Shown here: in pieces, positions 17,313-24,739 of the stretch | Numbering within the stretch: position 1 is the first letter of the stretch | Layout: each line of letters begins with the position of its first letter | Assembly (NCBI RefSeq): GCF_006274605.1 | Contig: NZ_CP040846.1 | Span: 434,001 to 498,000 of the forward strand | Direction: 5' to 3' | DNA length: 64,000 bases | DNA from: Thermococcus indicus | GTDB taxonomy: Archaea > Methanobacteriota_B > Thermococci > Thermococcales > Thermococcaceae | Made by a program: the position numbers and the translations under genes | Notes under the pieces: model-generated | Database searches by the model: none | What the model was told of the DNA's origin: nothing | Seen by the model: the letters and a program-made list of their open reading frames with translations, nothing else

Positions 17313-17425
17313 TAGCCTCACCTAATTCATCTCTCCGGGTTGGCTTTGGGCGAGCCTTTTAAAAAGGTGATGGGTCGGGTGTGTGGATATTTTATCGTCG
17401 AAAAACACTTCGGCAATGTGCGAAA

Positions 17426-17435
17426 ACTTTAAAAG
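17426..17435 (+). promoter_or_regulatory. TATA box of a 45-codon gene
   Basis: ACTTTAAAAG lies 22-31 nt before the ATG at 17457. That spacing predicts transcription starting at or within a few bases of the start codon, i.e. a leaderless transcript. Confidence 0.5.
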
Positions 17436-17456
17436 CTGCCCGTTGATTCTACCTCC

Positions 17457-17594
17457 ATGTTTGGACACATAAAACCGCGCCAGGAGATTAAGGCAAGGGA
17501 GATTGAAATAGACTTCTTCGAGGAGGATGTGGGCTTCCCTGAGAGGCCGAAGGTGAAGCTCCTCTTTGAGATCAAACGTCACCGCCTCGCGTAG
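17457..17594 (+). CDS. Small charged protein, 45 residues, probably leaderless
   Basis: An ATG-initiated reading frame of 45 codons starting MFGHIKPRQEIKAREIEIDF and ending EIKRHRLA. It is highly charged, with no hydrophobic segment. Codon choice (AAG/GAG/AGG, third-position G/C) matches local coding genes. A good TATA box is placed so that the mRNA would begin near the ATG, and no ribosome-binding site is present, consistent with leaderless translation. It ends 23 nt inside the 3' end of the convergent methyltransferase gene. No family is recognised. I am moderately confident it is real. Confidence 0.55.
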   Translation: MFGHIKPRQEIKAREIEIDFFEEDVGFPERPKVKLLFEIKRHRLA

Positions 17595-18162
17595 TGGCGT
17601 TTATCAGCACTATGTCCTCGAAAAAGACGTGCACCCTAGCGGCTATTTTTCCCCTCAATCCAGCTTTCTCCAGCCTTCTCAGCGTTTCTTCCACTCCGGT
17701 TATCGAGCTCTGAACTATCTGGACGGTTCCGCCGGGCTTGAGATACGCTGGAACTTCCCGGATAAACCTGTCGAGAACTTCCCTGCCGCCCTCGCCTCCA
17801 ACCAGCGCCAGGTCTATCGGCTCCTCCGGCTCGCCGGGCAGGTAGGGGGCGTTGAAGGTTATCACGTCGAACTTTCCGGAAACGTTCTCGAAGAGGTCGC
17901 TCACGCGAAACTCGACGTTTTTGATGCCGTTTATCCTCGCGTTCTCCCCCGCCAGCTCAACGGCCAGCGGATTGATGTCCACTCCCAGGACGGAGCGGGC
18001 TTTTCTTGCCATCAGGAGTGCTATAAGCCCAGTTCCAGTGCCGACGTCGAGGGCCAGGTCGCCTTCCCTAACCGCGAGGTTCTCGGCAAGGAGGAAGGTG
18101 TCCTCCGCCGGCTCGTAGACCTGGGGGTGGAGCTTGAGCTTGATGCTGTAGTAGGTGGGCAT
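17572..18162 (-). CDS. HemK2/Mtq2-type protein N5-glutamine or RNA methyltransferase
   Basis: A 196-residue class I SAM-dependent methyltransferase. Motif I is DVGTGTGLIALLMA (about 39-52), an acidic SAM-ribose residue lies in GVDINPLAVE, and the NPPY-type catalytic motif appears as FNAPYLP. The N-terminal VYEPAEDTFLLAENL is the signature of HemK2/PrmC-related enzymes, which methylate the glutamine of the GGQ motif in release factor aRF1; the Asn-Ala-Pro-Tyr variant is seen in that group. It is 70 nt downstream of rps27ae on the same strand, so it may belong to the translation-gene operon. The substrate is inferred. Confidence 0.85.
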   Translation of the reverse strand: MPTYYSIKLKLHPQVYEPAEDTFLLAENLAVREGDLALDVGTGTGLIALLMARKARSVLGVDINPLAVELAGENARINGIKNVEFRVSDLFENVSGKFDVITFNAPYLPGEPEEPIDLALVGGEGGREVLDRFIREVPAYLKPGGTVQIVQSSITGVEETLRRLEKAGLRGKIAARVHVFFEDIVLINATTRGGDV

Positions 18163-18231
18163 GGTACCATCTACCGCAACGTCCCTTTTGATGTTAACGG
18201 GGGTGTAGAAAAGCCGGAGGAAGGAGAAAAA

Positions 18232-18405
18232 TCACTTCCTCTTCCACTCGGTGTAGCCGCAGCGGCCGCAGCTCCAGCGGTCCTTGTGCTCGGCCATGAA
18301 GACGCCCGGACCGCAGCGCGGGCAGAACTTGCCCTTCCTCTTGACCTTTCCGCCCTGAACCTCGTAGAGCTTCCACTTCTGGCTGGTCTTCTTGCCCTTA
18401 GCCAT
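18232..18405 (-). CDS. rps27ae: 30S ribosomal protein S27Ae
   Basis: A 57-residue zinc-ribbon ribosomal protein, [16 protein letters not shown] near the start. Its zinc site comprises CPRCGPG (Cys28, Cys31) and CGRCGYTEW (Cys46, Cys49). The archaeal protein lacks the ubiquitin fusion of eukaryotes. The ATG at 18405 follows GAGGTGG and lies 10 nt after the rps24e stop. It is the fifth gene of the rpoE-spt4-dephospho-CoA kinase-rps24e-rps27ae run, a conserved archaeal arrangement. Confidence 0.95.
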   Translation of the reverse strand: MAKGKKTSQKWKLYEVQGGKVKRKGKFCPRCGPGVFMAEHKDRWSCGRCGYTEWKRK

Positions 18406-18415
18406 CTAAACCACC

Positions 18416-18712
18416 TCACTCCTCCTCCTTCTGAATGAGGCCGTCCCTAACGAGAATGTATTCCGGCTCGATGTAGAGCATTCTCTCCCTGCTCTCGTAG
18501 GCCTTGGCGTAGCCCCTGCTGACGCGGCTACCGAAGTAGCTCCTTATGTACTGGAGCACGACCGTCTCCGGGTTGAGGTCGAGCATGGCAACGAGCTTGC
18601 CCTTGACGTCGGCCCTGCTCGGCGTCGGCTCGCCCTCGTGGATGACATCGAAGTATATCTCCTTCCTTCCGAGGAGCTTGTTCTCCCTTATCTCGGTAAC
18701 CTTAATCTCCAT
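18416..18712 (-). CDS. rps24e: 30S ribosomal protein S24e
   Basis: A 98-residue ribosomal protein of the small subunit. The family pattern is clear: [31 protein letters not shown] and the basic [14 protein letters not shown] segment. The length is normal for archaea. The start overlaps the end of the dephospho-CoA kinase gene by 11 nt, and rps27ae follows 10 nt later, so the genes are co-transcribed. Confidence 0.95.
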   Translation of the reverse strand: MEIKVTEIRENKLLGRKEIYFDVIHEGEPTPSRADVKGKLVAMLDLNPETVVLQYIRSYFGSRVSRGYAKAYESRERMLYIEPEYILVRDGLIQKEEE

Positions 18713-19235
18713 CGTGAATCACCTCCATCTTCGACATGAGCTTTCCACACTTGAGCTTGCATTCGGGGGTTACCTTTATAAGCACTACTCCCTCGTCCGG
18801 CTGGCCGTAGAGCACGAGGGTGCCCTCTGGGGCGTAGAGCACGGCGGGAATCGCCGCCAGGTCCTCCTCTCCGTACACCTTTATGTAAACACGCCTGCCC
18901 CTCGCGGCCAGTCCAAAGCCCTTTCTGATTGCGTTTAATAAAGCTTTCGTTATGGTTCCGGCCGGGTTCTGGACGGTCATCACGACCGAACCCGTCTCGA
19001 TATCCGGGTTGTACTCGTGCCTTTTGGTTCTGTGGTCGTATATGGCTATGCTCGGCCTTATCCCGAGCCTGAGGACGTTCTCCGTGACGACATCGCCTAC
19101 AGTAACGACGTGCCCGGCCCTCTCAAGCTCACCCTTAAGCCGGATGTACGGCTCGGGAATCTCCCCCCGGATGAGCTCTCCGAGGGGGTCTTTGAGTTCC
19201 CTTCTAAGCTCTGGCGTTAGTACGAACCTCATCAT
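18702..19235 (-). CDS. GTP-dependent dephospho-CoA kinase (DUF359)
   Basis: A 177-residue protein of the DUF359 family, shown in T. kodakarensis to phosphorylate dephospho-CoA with GTP, the last step of archaeal coenzyme A synthesis. Visible features: [45 protein letters not shown] and [14 protein letters not shown], which are hallmark segments of the family. Two adjacent ATGs (19235, 19232) are possible; the first overlaps the spt4 stop as ATGA. A frame extending to 19454 runs through spt4 and is not used. Its position between transcription and ribosomal genes is a conserved neighbourhood. Confidence 0.92.
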   Translation of the reverse strand: MMRFVLTPELRRELKDPLGELIRGEIPEPYIRLKGELERAGHVVTVGDVVTENVLRLGIRPSIAIYDHRTKRHEYNPDIETGSVVMTVQNPAGTITKALLNAIRKGFGLAARGRRVYIKVYGEEDLAAIPAVLYAPEGTLVLYGQPDEGVVLIKVTPECKLKCGKLMSKMEVIHDGD

Positions 19236-19420
19236 CTGACCCTTATGGCGTACTTTCCGGGGACTTTGACCCCCAGCTTCTGCGCTATCCTCGACTTCTC
19301 GGGCTCGGTGATTATGACGAGGTCGAACCACTCGTCGCTGAGGTCCCTGCTGCCGCAGACCGGGCAGCGGTCCTCGGTCGTTATGTAGTGGCAGTGCCTG
19401 CAGGCGCGCTCCTTCGCCAT
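19232..19420 (-). CDS. spt4: Transcription elongation factor Spt4 (RpoE'')
   Basis: A 62-residue zinc-finger protein, partner of Spt5 in the archaeal elongation complex that binds the RNA polymerase clamp. Zinc ligands are visible in CRHCHYI (Cys7, Cys10) and CPVCGSRDLSDEW (Cys19, Cys22). The remaining beta sheet ends PGKYAIRVR. It shares one base with the rpoE stop and overlaps the kinase gene by 4 nt, so translation is tightly coupled. Confidence 0.95.
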   Translation of the reverse strand: MAKERACRHCHYITTEDRCPVCGSRDLSDEWFDLVIITEPEKSRIAQKLGVKVPGKYAIRVR

Positions 19421-19980
19421 TACTCCTCAGCCTCCCTGCGCTTTTCCTTCTCAACCCAGTCTCTCTTTCCGAGGCCCGGCTGGCGCATGGTGAGGCCTAT
19501 CTTGTTCTCCCTGATAACGCGGCTCTTGACGCTTACGGCTATTATCCTCGCCCTGGCCTCGTCGCCGAGCTTGAGGATCCTGTTGGTCTCCTTGCCGATG
19601 AACTGCTTGTTCTTCTCGTCGAAGACGACGTAGTCGTCCATGAGCTGGCTGATGTGGACGAGACCGTCCATCGGGCCTATCCTGATGAAGGCACCGTACG
19701 GGGCGACGTCTATGACCTCGCCCTCCACGACCTCGTGCATCTCGGGCTTCCAGACGAGGACGTTAAAGACGACCTCGTGGTACGTGGCGCCGTCTCCCGG
19801 AACGATGACCCCCTGCCCGATGTCCTCAACGTCCATGACCGCTAAAACAACGCCCTCGTCGCGGTCGTAGATACCCTCGTAGGTCTCGCGGAGGACGAGC
19901 TTTGCGGCCTCCTTGGGCTCCATGGTGAACATCCTGGGCGGAATCCTAACGACGTCCTTAATCTTGAGGAGCTTGTACAT
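19420..19980 (-). CDS. rpoE: DNA-directed RNA polymerase subunit E' (Rpo7)
   Basis: A 186-residue subunit of the Rpo4/Rpo7 stalk. The N-terminal RNP-like domain (MYKLLKIKDVVRIPP, about 1-80) is followed by an S1 RNA-binding domain (VVEGEVIDVAPYGAFIRIGPMDGLVHISQL, about 82-160, shown here only as its start and end residues V82 and L112). It is the first gene of the operon containing spt4, dephospho-CoA kinase and two ribosomal proteins. A GGAGGTTAAGG site precedes the ATG. The pyrophosphatase gene lies 37 nt upstream on the same strand and may share the transcript. Confidence 0.95.
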   Translation of the reverse strand: MYKLLKIKDVVRIPPRMFTMEPKEAAKLVLRETYEGIYDRDEGVVLAVMDVEDIGQGVIVPGDGATYHEVVFNVLVWKPEMHEVVEGEVIDVAPYGAFIRIGPMDGLVHISQLMDDYVVFDEKNKQFIGKETNRILKLGDEARARIIAVSVKSRVIRENKIGLTMRQPGLGKRDWVEKEKRREAEE

Positions 19981-20017
19981 GCCTTAACCTCCTTGGGGGA
20001 ATAAGAGGGAAAAGAAA

Positions 20018-20554
20018 TCACTCCTTCTTGCCGAACTTCTCCCTGTAGAGCTCGATGGCTCTGAGGATCTCCTTCTTGGCCTCCTCGGCGTTGCCCCAGC
20101 CCTCTATCTGGGTGACCTTGCCCTGGAGCTCCTTGTACCTCTGGAAGAAGTGGGCAACCTCATCGAGGAAGGCCTTCGGGACGTCGTCTATGTCCTTCCA
20201 GTCGTCGAAGTACGGGTCCTCAACGGGGACGGCGAGGACCTTCCAGTCTTTATCGCCAGAGTCTTCCATCTTCATTATGCCTATTGGCCTCGCCTCTATG
20301 AGGGTGAGCGGGTAAACCGGCTCGCGCATGATGACCATGATGTCGAAGGGATCTCCGTCGTCGTACCAGGTCTGCGGGATTATTCCGTAGTCGACCGGGT
20401 AGAAGAACGGGCTGTAGAGCACTCTATCGAGCTTTATAAGGCCGGTCTTCTTGTCGAGCTCGTACTTGTTCCTGCTTCCCTTCGGAATCTCTATGAGAGC
20501 GTAAACGACCTCTGGAACCTCCGGTCCGGGCTCAAGCTCGTGGAACGGGTTCAT
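20018..20554 (-). CDS. ppa: Inorganic pyrophosphatase (family I)
   Basis: A 178-residue cytosolic soluble pyrophosphatase hydrolysing PPi to phosphate with Mg2+. Family signatures are visible: [17 protein letters not shown], the active-site [20 protein letters not shown] segment (acidic residues at about 67-72), and [14 protein letters not shown]. The length equals that of bacterial and archaeal type I enzymes. A TATA (ACTTTAAAAG) lies at 20609-20619 and GAGGTGG precedes the ATG. Confidence 0.95.
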   Translation of the reverse strand: MNPFHELEPGPEVPEVVYALIEIPKGSRNKYELDKKTGLIKLDRVLYSPFFYPVDYGIIPQTWYDDGDPFDIMVIMREPVYPLTLIEARPIGIMKMEDSGDKDWKVLAVPVEDPYFDDWKDIDDVPKAFLDEVAHFFQRYKELQGKVTQIEGWGNAEEAKKEILRAIELYREKFGKKE

Positions 20555-20606
20555 CTCTAACCACCTCTTACCTCTTTAAGAACCTCTAGCTTAGGCTTTC
20601 GAATAG

Positions 20607-20619
20607 GGCTTTTAAAGTT
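20607..20619 (-). promoter_or_regulatory. Promoter of the pyrophosphatase (and rpoE) transcription unit
   Basis: Minus-strand AAAACTTTAAAAG lies about 55-65 nt before the ppa ATG. No equally good TATA was seen between ppa and rpoE. Confidence 0.5.
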
Positions 20620-20662
20620 TTGGTTAAGGAAATTGGAAAAAAGCGGGAGAACGGGAAAGGCC

Positions 20663-21664
20663 TCAGTTGGCCTCCCTCCCTTCCCCTGGCAGGGGTTTCC
20701 TGTACTCATAGATTACGTCTCCGTCCACTATGGCGTAGACGTCCTCGTCACCCTGCCTGTAGTGGACTATTGGCTTATCGACTAGGTCGAACACTTTCTC
20801 CAGATCCTCAACTGACTCAAGGTTCACCGGGTCGATTGCGCCGATATCGCTTGGGACCCCTTCGACTATGAACTTTCTGAGTCCCTTCAGCTCGTCCACC
20901 TTTCTCTCCCTGGAGAAGTACGCGAACCCGAGCGGTGGTATGATGAAGAGCACTGCCATTGCCGGGAAAACGGTTCTGGCGGTTGAGACGTTGACTTCCT
21001 TTCCGAGGAAGTTCACTGTATTGACCGTGGTGTTGACGTGCCTCACGACTTTCTGGTATTCTTTCTCGGTGCCTCTTAGGGTAAGCATTCCCGTCGTATC
21101 ACTGGCCAGGGATATTCTCTGGGTGAATTCATCTCTCCCATTGGATGAAACCCTTACCAGGAGATAGACATCGGCATTTGCCCGGTACAGTCCAGTTCCT
21201 TCACGTATCTGTTTGAGGGATTTCTCCATGTCTGTGATGTTGAACGTGACTGGAACTGAGAACGTACCTGGGAAATCACCTTCCCCGAGGGCCTGGCTCG
21301 TGTTTACTATGTATATCTTCTCCTTACCGGAGGTTACGTAATAATCCGTTTTAAGGGTTAGTTTGTAGTGTGCGGCCACTTGGGGCTTCGTCGAGTATAC
21401 GTAGTTTCCCGTTATGTAGTCCGTTATTTTCTCTGGGTAATACTCAAGGCTCGTTCCGTTCATGTATACTGACTCGTTTGTGAAGAATCCCATGTGGGTT
21501 AGTTCCCCCTTTTCCACGTACGCGGTTTCGTAGGACGCATCAATGGTCGTCGGTTCGCGGGTGTATGCTAAACCCGAGTACGCCATGAATAAAATGGCCA
21601 GCCCCAGTGAGACTGCGATTGCCCCCTTGAATATTTTCTTCCGGTTGATATCATCCATCCTCAT
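20663..21664 (-). CDS. DUF5305 family membrane protein
   Basis: A 333-residue protein with an N-terminal membrane helix (about 11-32), a long beta-rich exterior domain with many sequons (YETAYVEKGELTHMG onward to about 230), a second membrane helix (about 234-253, VFPAMAVLFIIPPLGFAYF) and a cytosolic tail of about 80 residues. I recognise the exterior part as DUF5305, a family that travels with SipW-like signal peptidases and DUF1102 proteins in archaea. It is the last gene of the filament-type operon, 20 nt after the previous stop. A role as membrane anchor or assembly platform is inferred. Confidence 0.78.
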   Translation of the reverse strand: MRMDDINRKKIFKGAIAVSLGLAILFMAYSGLAYTREPTTIDASYETAYVEKGELTHMGFFTNESVYMNGTSLEYYPEKITDYITGNYVYSTKPQVAAHYKLTLKTDYYVTSGKEKIYIVNTSQALGEGDFPGTFSVPVTFNITDMEKSLKQIREGTGLYRANADVYLLVRVSSNGRDEFTQRISLASDTTGMLTLRGTEKEYQKVVRHVNTTVNTVNFLGKEVNVSTARTVFPAMAVLFIIPPLGFAYFSRERKVDELKGLRKFIVEGVPSDIGAIDPVNLESVEDLEKVFDLVDKPIVHYRQGDEDVYAIVDGDVIYEYRKPLPGEGREAN

Positions 21665-21684
21665 ACAAAATCATGCCTCCCAAT

Positions 21685-23055
21685 TCAGCCTCCGTCCATC
21701 CCGGGGCAGGTGCCCTCGGTTTGGGCGTCGCAGCTTTCGGTGTTGTTCAAAATACTCCCTTCCGTTTCCCCGTCTGAGATTCCAGAATGACAGCCACATC
21801 CCTTGGTGACCATCACATGAATGGGGTCCGCTGTACACCCGCAGCCCGCCACGTAAACTTTACTGGTTACCAATACCGGTCTGGGGTGTCCGCAGACTGG
21901 TATCCCGCTGGTGTGCTCGTATAGGTCAAGGAACTCGGCATCTCCAGGGGATAGGTGGAACGTCCATGTCACAATCGTTCCCCCTGTGAAGGCTGGTTCT
22001 ATGGTTACATTTCCCCTGCTGGGGCTGTAGCCGGTTAATGTGAAATATCTGCCAATGTACTGCTTTATCACAACCGTCTTTTCTCCACCTGTGTTTTCCA
22101 CGGATATTCTGGTGTGGTAGTCTGCGGGGGTATTGGCCGTTAAACGTCCGGGTCCGCTTACCTTAGTGTTCATCACGTCGAGAAGGCAGTCGTTTCCCTC
22201 ACAGGTTGCCCGAACCACGATGCCGTTGCTGGTGACGTTGTACCCGACTATCTCGGCCCCATCGTTCAGGATGTAGTCTCCACACGATGTAAACTCCTGC
22301 TTTCCCGCGGGGTTGAGTTTGGTGTGTATCGTCACGTCCATGTATGCTGTTTCGCCTGCGTTCAGCTCGATGTTCCATACGATGTGGTGGGCCGCTCCAG
22401 TCTGGGTTACTGTGTAGCTGCCGGTGCTTGGAGTTATGGAATCTATCTCGAACTCCCCCTTTACGGCGTCCTTTATCGTAAGATTTCTGGCGATTCCCGG
22501 GTTTGTGACTCTTATCCTGAATGTCCATTCCTGATACGTGTGTGCGGGTACCTCGGTATCTCCGGAGATCAGTTCTTTCTCTATCGTTGGCCCCCCGCTG
22601 AACGTTACGTTTATGGAGCACGCCTCTATCCTCGCGTCTCCCCCGTCCCATTCGGCGTATACAACGACCGGTATTTCGTAGGGTCCGCCGCTTGCAAAGG
22701 GTGCGCTTTCGATGTTGCCCCTGAACTGGGCTATCTCTCCAGGGTTGAGGATTTTTATCGTGTCCTCAACGTTTCCCACGGCCCCCACCGGCAGATTCGA
22801 GAAATCCGCAGCTATGTGGACGGAAATTTGGGTGTTCATTTTGTTCTCCACGGTAACTGCCACGAATTCCACACTGGAACCGGCATCGATGATCAACGGG
22901 TTTTCGATACACCGGTATGCAATGTACGAGTCGTCCCCGCTGACCACCTTCACCCATGCCTCTCTGTCCGAGGTGTAGGTTCTAAAATTACCGCTGGAAC
23001 CGATGATCAGAAGTGCCCCCATAACAAACGCCGCCATGAAAAATAATATCCTCAT
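21685..23055 (-). CDS. Secreted DUF11-type repeat protein of the filament operon
   Basis: A 456-residue protein with a short signal segment followed directly by SGNFRTYTSDREAW, the motif that also follows the signal peptides of the two DUF1102 proteins in the operon. The body contains immunoglobulin-like/DUF11 repeats (NPGIARNLTIKDAV..., SVENTGGEKTVVI...) and a Cys-rich C-terminal region (CGC, GCGC, several further Cys) that probably forms disulfides. It overlaps the signal peptidase gene by 4 nt. Its size and repeats suggest an adaptor, anchor or capping subunit of the filament. That role is inferred; secretion is well supported. Confidence 0.78.
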   Translation of the reverse strand: MRILFFMAAFVMGALLIIGSSGNFRTYTSDREAWVKVVSGDDSYIAYRCIENPLIIDAGSSVEFVAVTVENKMNTQISVHIAADFSNLPVGAVGNVEDTIKILNPGEIAQFRGNIESAPFASGGPYEIPVVVYAEWDGGDARIEACSINVTFSGGPTIEKELISGDTEVPAHTYQEWTFRIRVTNPGIARNLTIKDAVKGEFEIDSITPSTGSYTVTQTGAAHHIVWNIELNAGETAYMDVTIHTKLNPAGKQEFTSCGDYILNDGAEIVGYNVTSNGIVVRATCEGNDCLLDVMNTKVSGPGRLTANTPADYHTRISVENTGGEKTVVIKQYIGRYFTLTGYSPSRGNVTIEPAFTGGTIVTWTFHLSPGDAEFLDLYEHTSGIPVCGHPRPVLVTSKVYVAGCGCTADPIHVMVTKGCGCHSGISDGETEGSILNNTESCDAQTEGTCPGMDGG

Positions 23056-24128
23056 AGCAAACCATCCCCCAGTATCTTGCTTATGATGCTTCCTCTTCTG
23101 ACTCTAACTCTCACTATTTCCCCCTCACCAATACCCGCCAGGTAATAGAATGCAATCATTAGCACGGCCAGTTCAATGGAGTATAGGAGGAGGGGTAGGT
23201 AAGGGGTAACGTCGTATGCCCGGCTGATAATGCCCAACGGCAGAATTGCGGGGTACGAATGAACCTCGATTTCCTCTCGATATATCCTGGTCTCCTTGGG
23301 CACGGACACCCTTAGAAGAACGCTGTGACTTTCGCCCCCCGGGATCCGGAATGTGTCTCCGTTAAGCAATTCCATTCTTTTACTATGTGGTTCTATGAAA
23401 TAGTAGAATGGATACACCGCGTGGTTCTCGACGCTGAGATTCTTTTCAAAGGTGGTTCCTGGGAGATACCAACCGTCCTTTTGCCCCCCCGCCAGAGTTG
23501 ACGAGTAGGTAAACGCCAGGGTGCCCCATGATGCCATCGTGACGAACAGAAACCCTGCTATTATCAGCACGGACACCGCAGCGTACACGGTTCTCATCGA
23601 CACCCTAAAGAACTTCTTTTTTGATTTTTTGTGGTGTTTTCTGCCCGCTCCTCCGGAAAACGTTAGAATAGCGCCAACAATTATCAGGGCACCGACAACG
23701 TACACGTTGGTCACCTTTGAACGGAGACCTTCGATGAAGCTCCCACCGCCTCTTATAACAAGGGGGTGGCCCTGAACCGTCACGACCTTCCCAATGATGT
23801 CGTTTTTAGTTACGGGTGGATACGCACCGTCCTGCTGGTCGGTCGCCACGTTGTTGTCCCCTTTTGTGATGTATCCCTCATCGGTTATTGCGTACACTCG
23901 ATGAACGGTCCATCCATCCCGCCGGTGGAAGACTATTATATCACCGACGTCTCCCGTCTTTGAGAGGGGATTTATGAAAAAGAGGTCGCCTTTATCTATC
24001 GTCGGCGTCATGCTCTCGGAGTATGCGTAGGAAACCAGAACAGGCCTATCTAGGATGAACCCGGCTATTGAGGTTGCCAGGAATATGAGCATAACGACTA
24101 TCACCATGTTTTCAATCAGTTTCTTCAT
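23052..24128 (-). CDS. Signal peptidase I (SipW-like) with fused C-terminal exterior domain
   Basis: A 358-residue membrane protease. The catalytic Ser39 is in SESMTPT, and His76 in GWTVHRVYA replaces the bacterial lysine, i.e. the ER/archaeal Ser-His type. The downstream box YITKGDNN is also present. The first helix is at about 7-26. After the catalytic domain there is a helix (about 127-147), a basic cytosolic loop, another helix (about 175-195), an exterior beta domain of about 110 residues and a final helix (about 318-340). The catalytic half alone would suffice, so the extra half is distinctive. It sits between DUF1102 substrates and the DUF11-type protein, all sharing one post-signal motif. 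Confidence 0.88.
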   Translation of the reverse strand: MKKLIENMVIVVMLIFLATSIAGFILDRPVLVSYAYSESMTPTIDKGDLFFINPLSKTGDVGDIIVFHRRDGWTVHRVYAITDEGYITKGDNNVATDQQDGAYPPVTKNDIIGKVVTVQGHPLVIRGGGSFIEGLRSKVTNVYVVGALIIVGAILTFSGGAGRKHHKKSKKKFFRVSMRTVYAAVSVLIIAGFLFVTMASWGTLAFTYSSTLAGGQKDGWYLPGTTFEKNLSVENHAVYPFYYFIEPHSKRMELLNGDTFRIPGGESHSVLLRVSVPKETRIYREEIEVHSYPAILPLGIISRAYDVTPYLPLLLYSIELAVLMIAFYYLAGIGEGEIVRVRVRRGSIISKILGDGLL

Positions 24129-24179
24129 TGGTATCCCTTCTCAAAGGCTAAAATGGGGCAAATGCCCCCTAGAATGAAA

Positions 24180-24725
24180 TCACTGCTCACAGGCTCCGGC
24201 ATATGCCTCAAAGCTGAGCTGGAACTGCTCTCCGTCCTGGTCACTGAGCTCCATTCCTGTGCTGTTGAATATCATTCCAATGGGCACGGGGTTGCCATGC
24301 TCGACGGTGAACTCAATGTTCTGGGCGGGTCCGGCTATCATGTTGTCGTAGTCCCCAGCGAAGAGCAGGACGTTGTCGTGGGCGCTCTTGATCTTGACAC
24401 ATATCGGGTAGTCGGTCTGGTTGTTCTCCCAAAGCTCGTTGCTGACCTCGAACATCTCCTCAAAGACATAGGTTGTGTTCGGGCTGAGTCCGATTCCCGC
24501 TCCGTCTGGGTAGTTCGGGTTGTCCTGGCTTATGTCCACGTATATCTTGCCCTCATCGTAGGTCACATAGGGCTGGAGTGCGGTGAGGTCAATCAGCTCG
24601 TTATCGTCAGAGACGACATCGAACGAGGCAGTCCTGTCTGCGGAGTAATACCTGAAGTTGGCTCCAGCGCCGACGGCCAGGAGCATTCCAACCATCAATA
24701 CAGCCAATCCAAATAGTTTGTTCAT
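24180..24725 (-). CDS. DUF1102 (TasA/camelysin-like) secreted protein
   Basis: A 181-residue secreted protein. The signal peptide ends at about residue 22 (MVGMLLAVGAGA), followed by NFRYYSADR and a beta-rich domain with DDNELIDLTALQPYV, DNPNYPDGAGIGLSPNTTY and FEVSNELWEN. I assign it to DUF1102, related to the TasA/camelysin family whose members polymerise by donor-strand exchange. It is a paralogue of the gene immediately upstream, sharing most of these segments. It ends in ACEQ with one further Cys near the centre (PICVKI). A structural filament subunit is inferred, with its own GGGGCG ribosome-binding site 14 nt after the previous gene. Confidence 0.8.
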   Translation of the reverse strand: MNKLFGLAVLMVGMLLAVGAGANFRYYSADRTASFDVVSDDNELIDLTALQPYVTYDEGKIYVDISQDNPNYPDGAGIGLSPNTTYVFEEMFEVSNELWENNQTDYPICVKIKSAHDNVLLFAGDYDNMIAGPAQNIEFTVEHGNPVPIGMIFNSTGMELSDQDGEQFQLSFEAYAGACEQ

Positions 24726-24739
24726 CTTTCACGCCCCCT

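Noticed and set aside
17312-17325. TTAGGTGAGGCTAA at the taw1 start as a third DtxR operator
   Set aside because: The match is imperfect and is fully explained by the ribosome-binding site GGTGAGG plus the start codon; kept only as a weak side note.
19236-19454. N-terminal extension of the dephospho-CoA kinase frame to 19454
   Set aside because: It runs through spt4 in another frame with Arg/Gly-rich nonsense sequence; the family starts at MRFVLTPEL, and ATGA at 19232-19235 is a normal coupled start.
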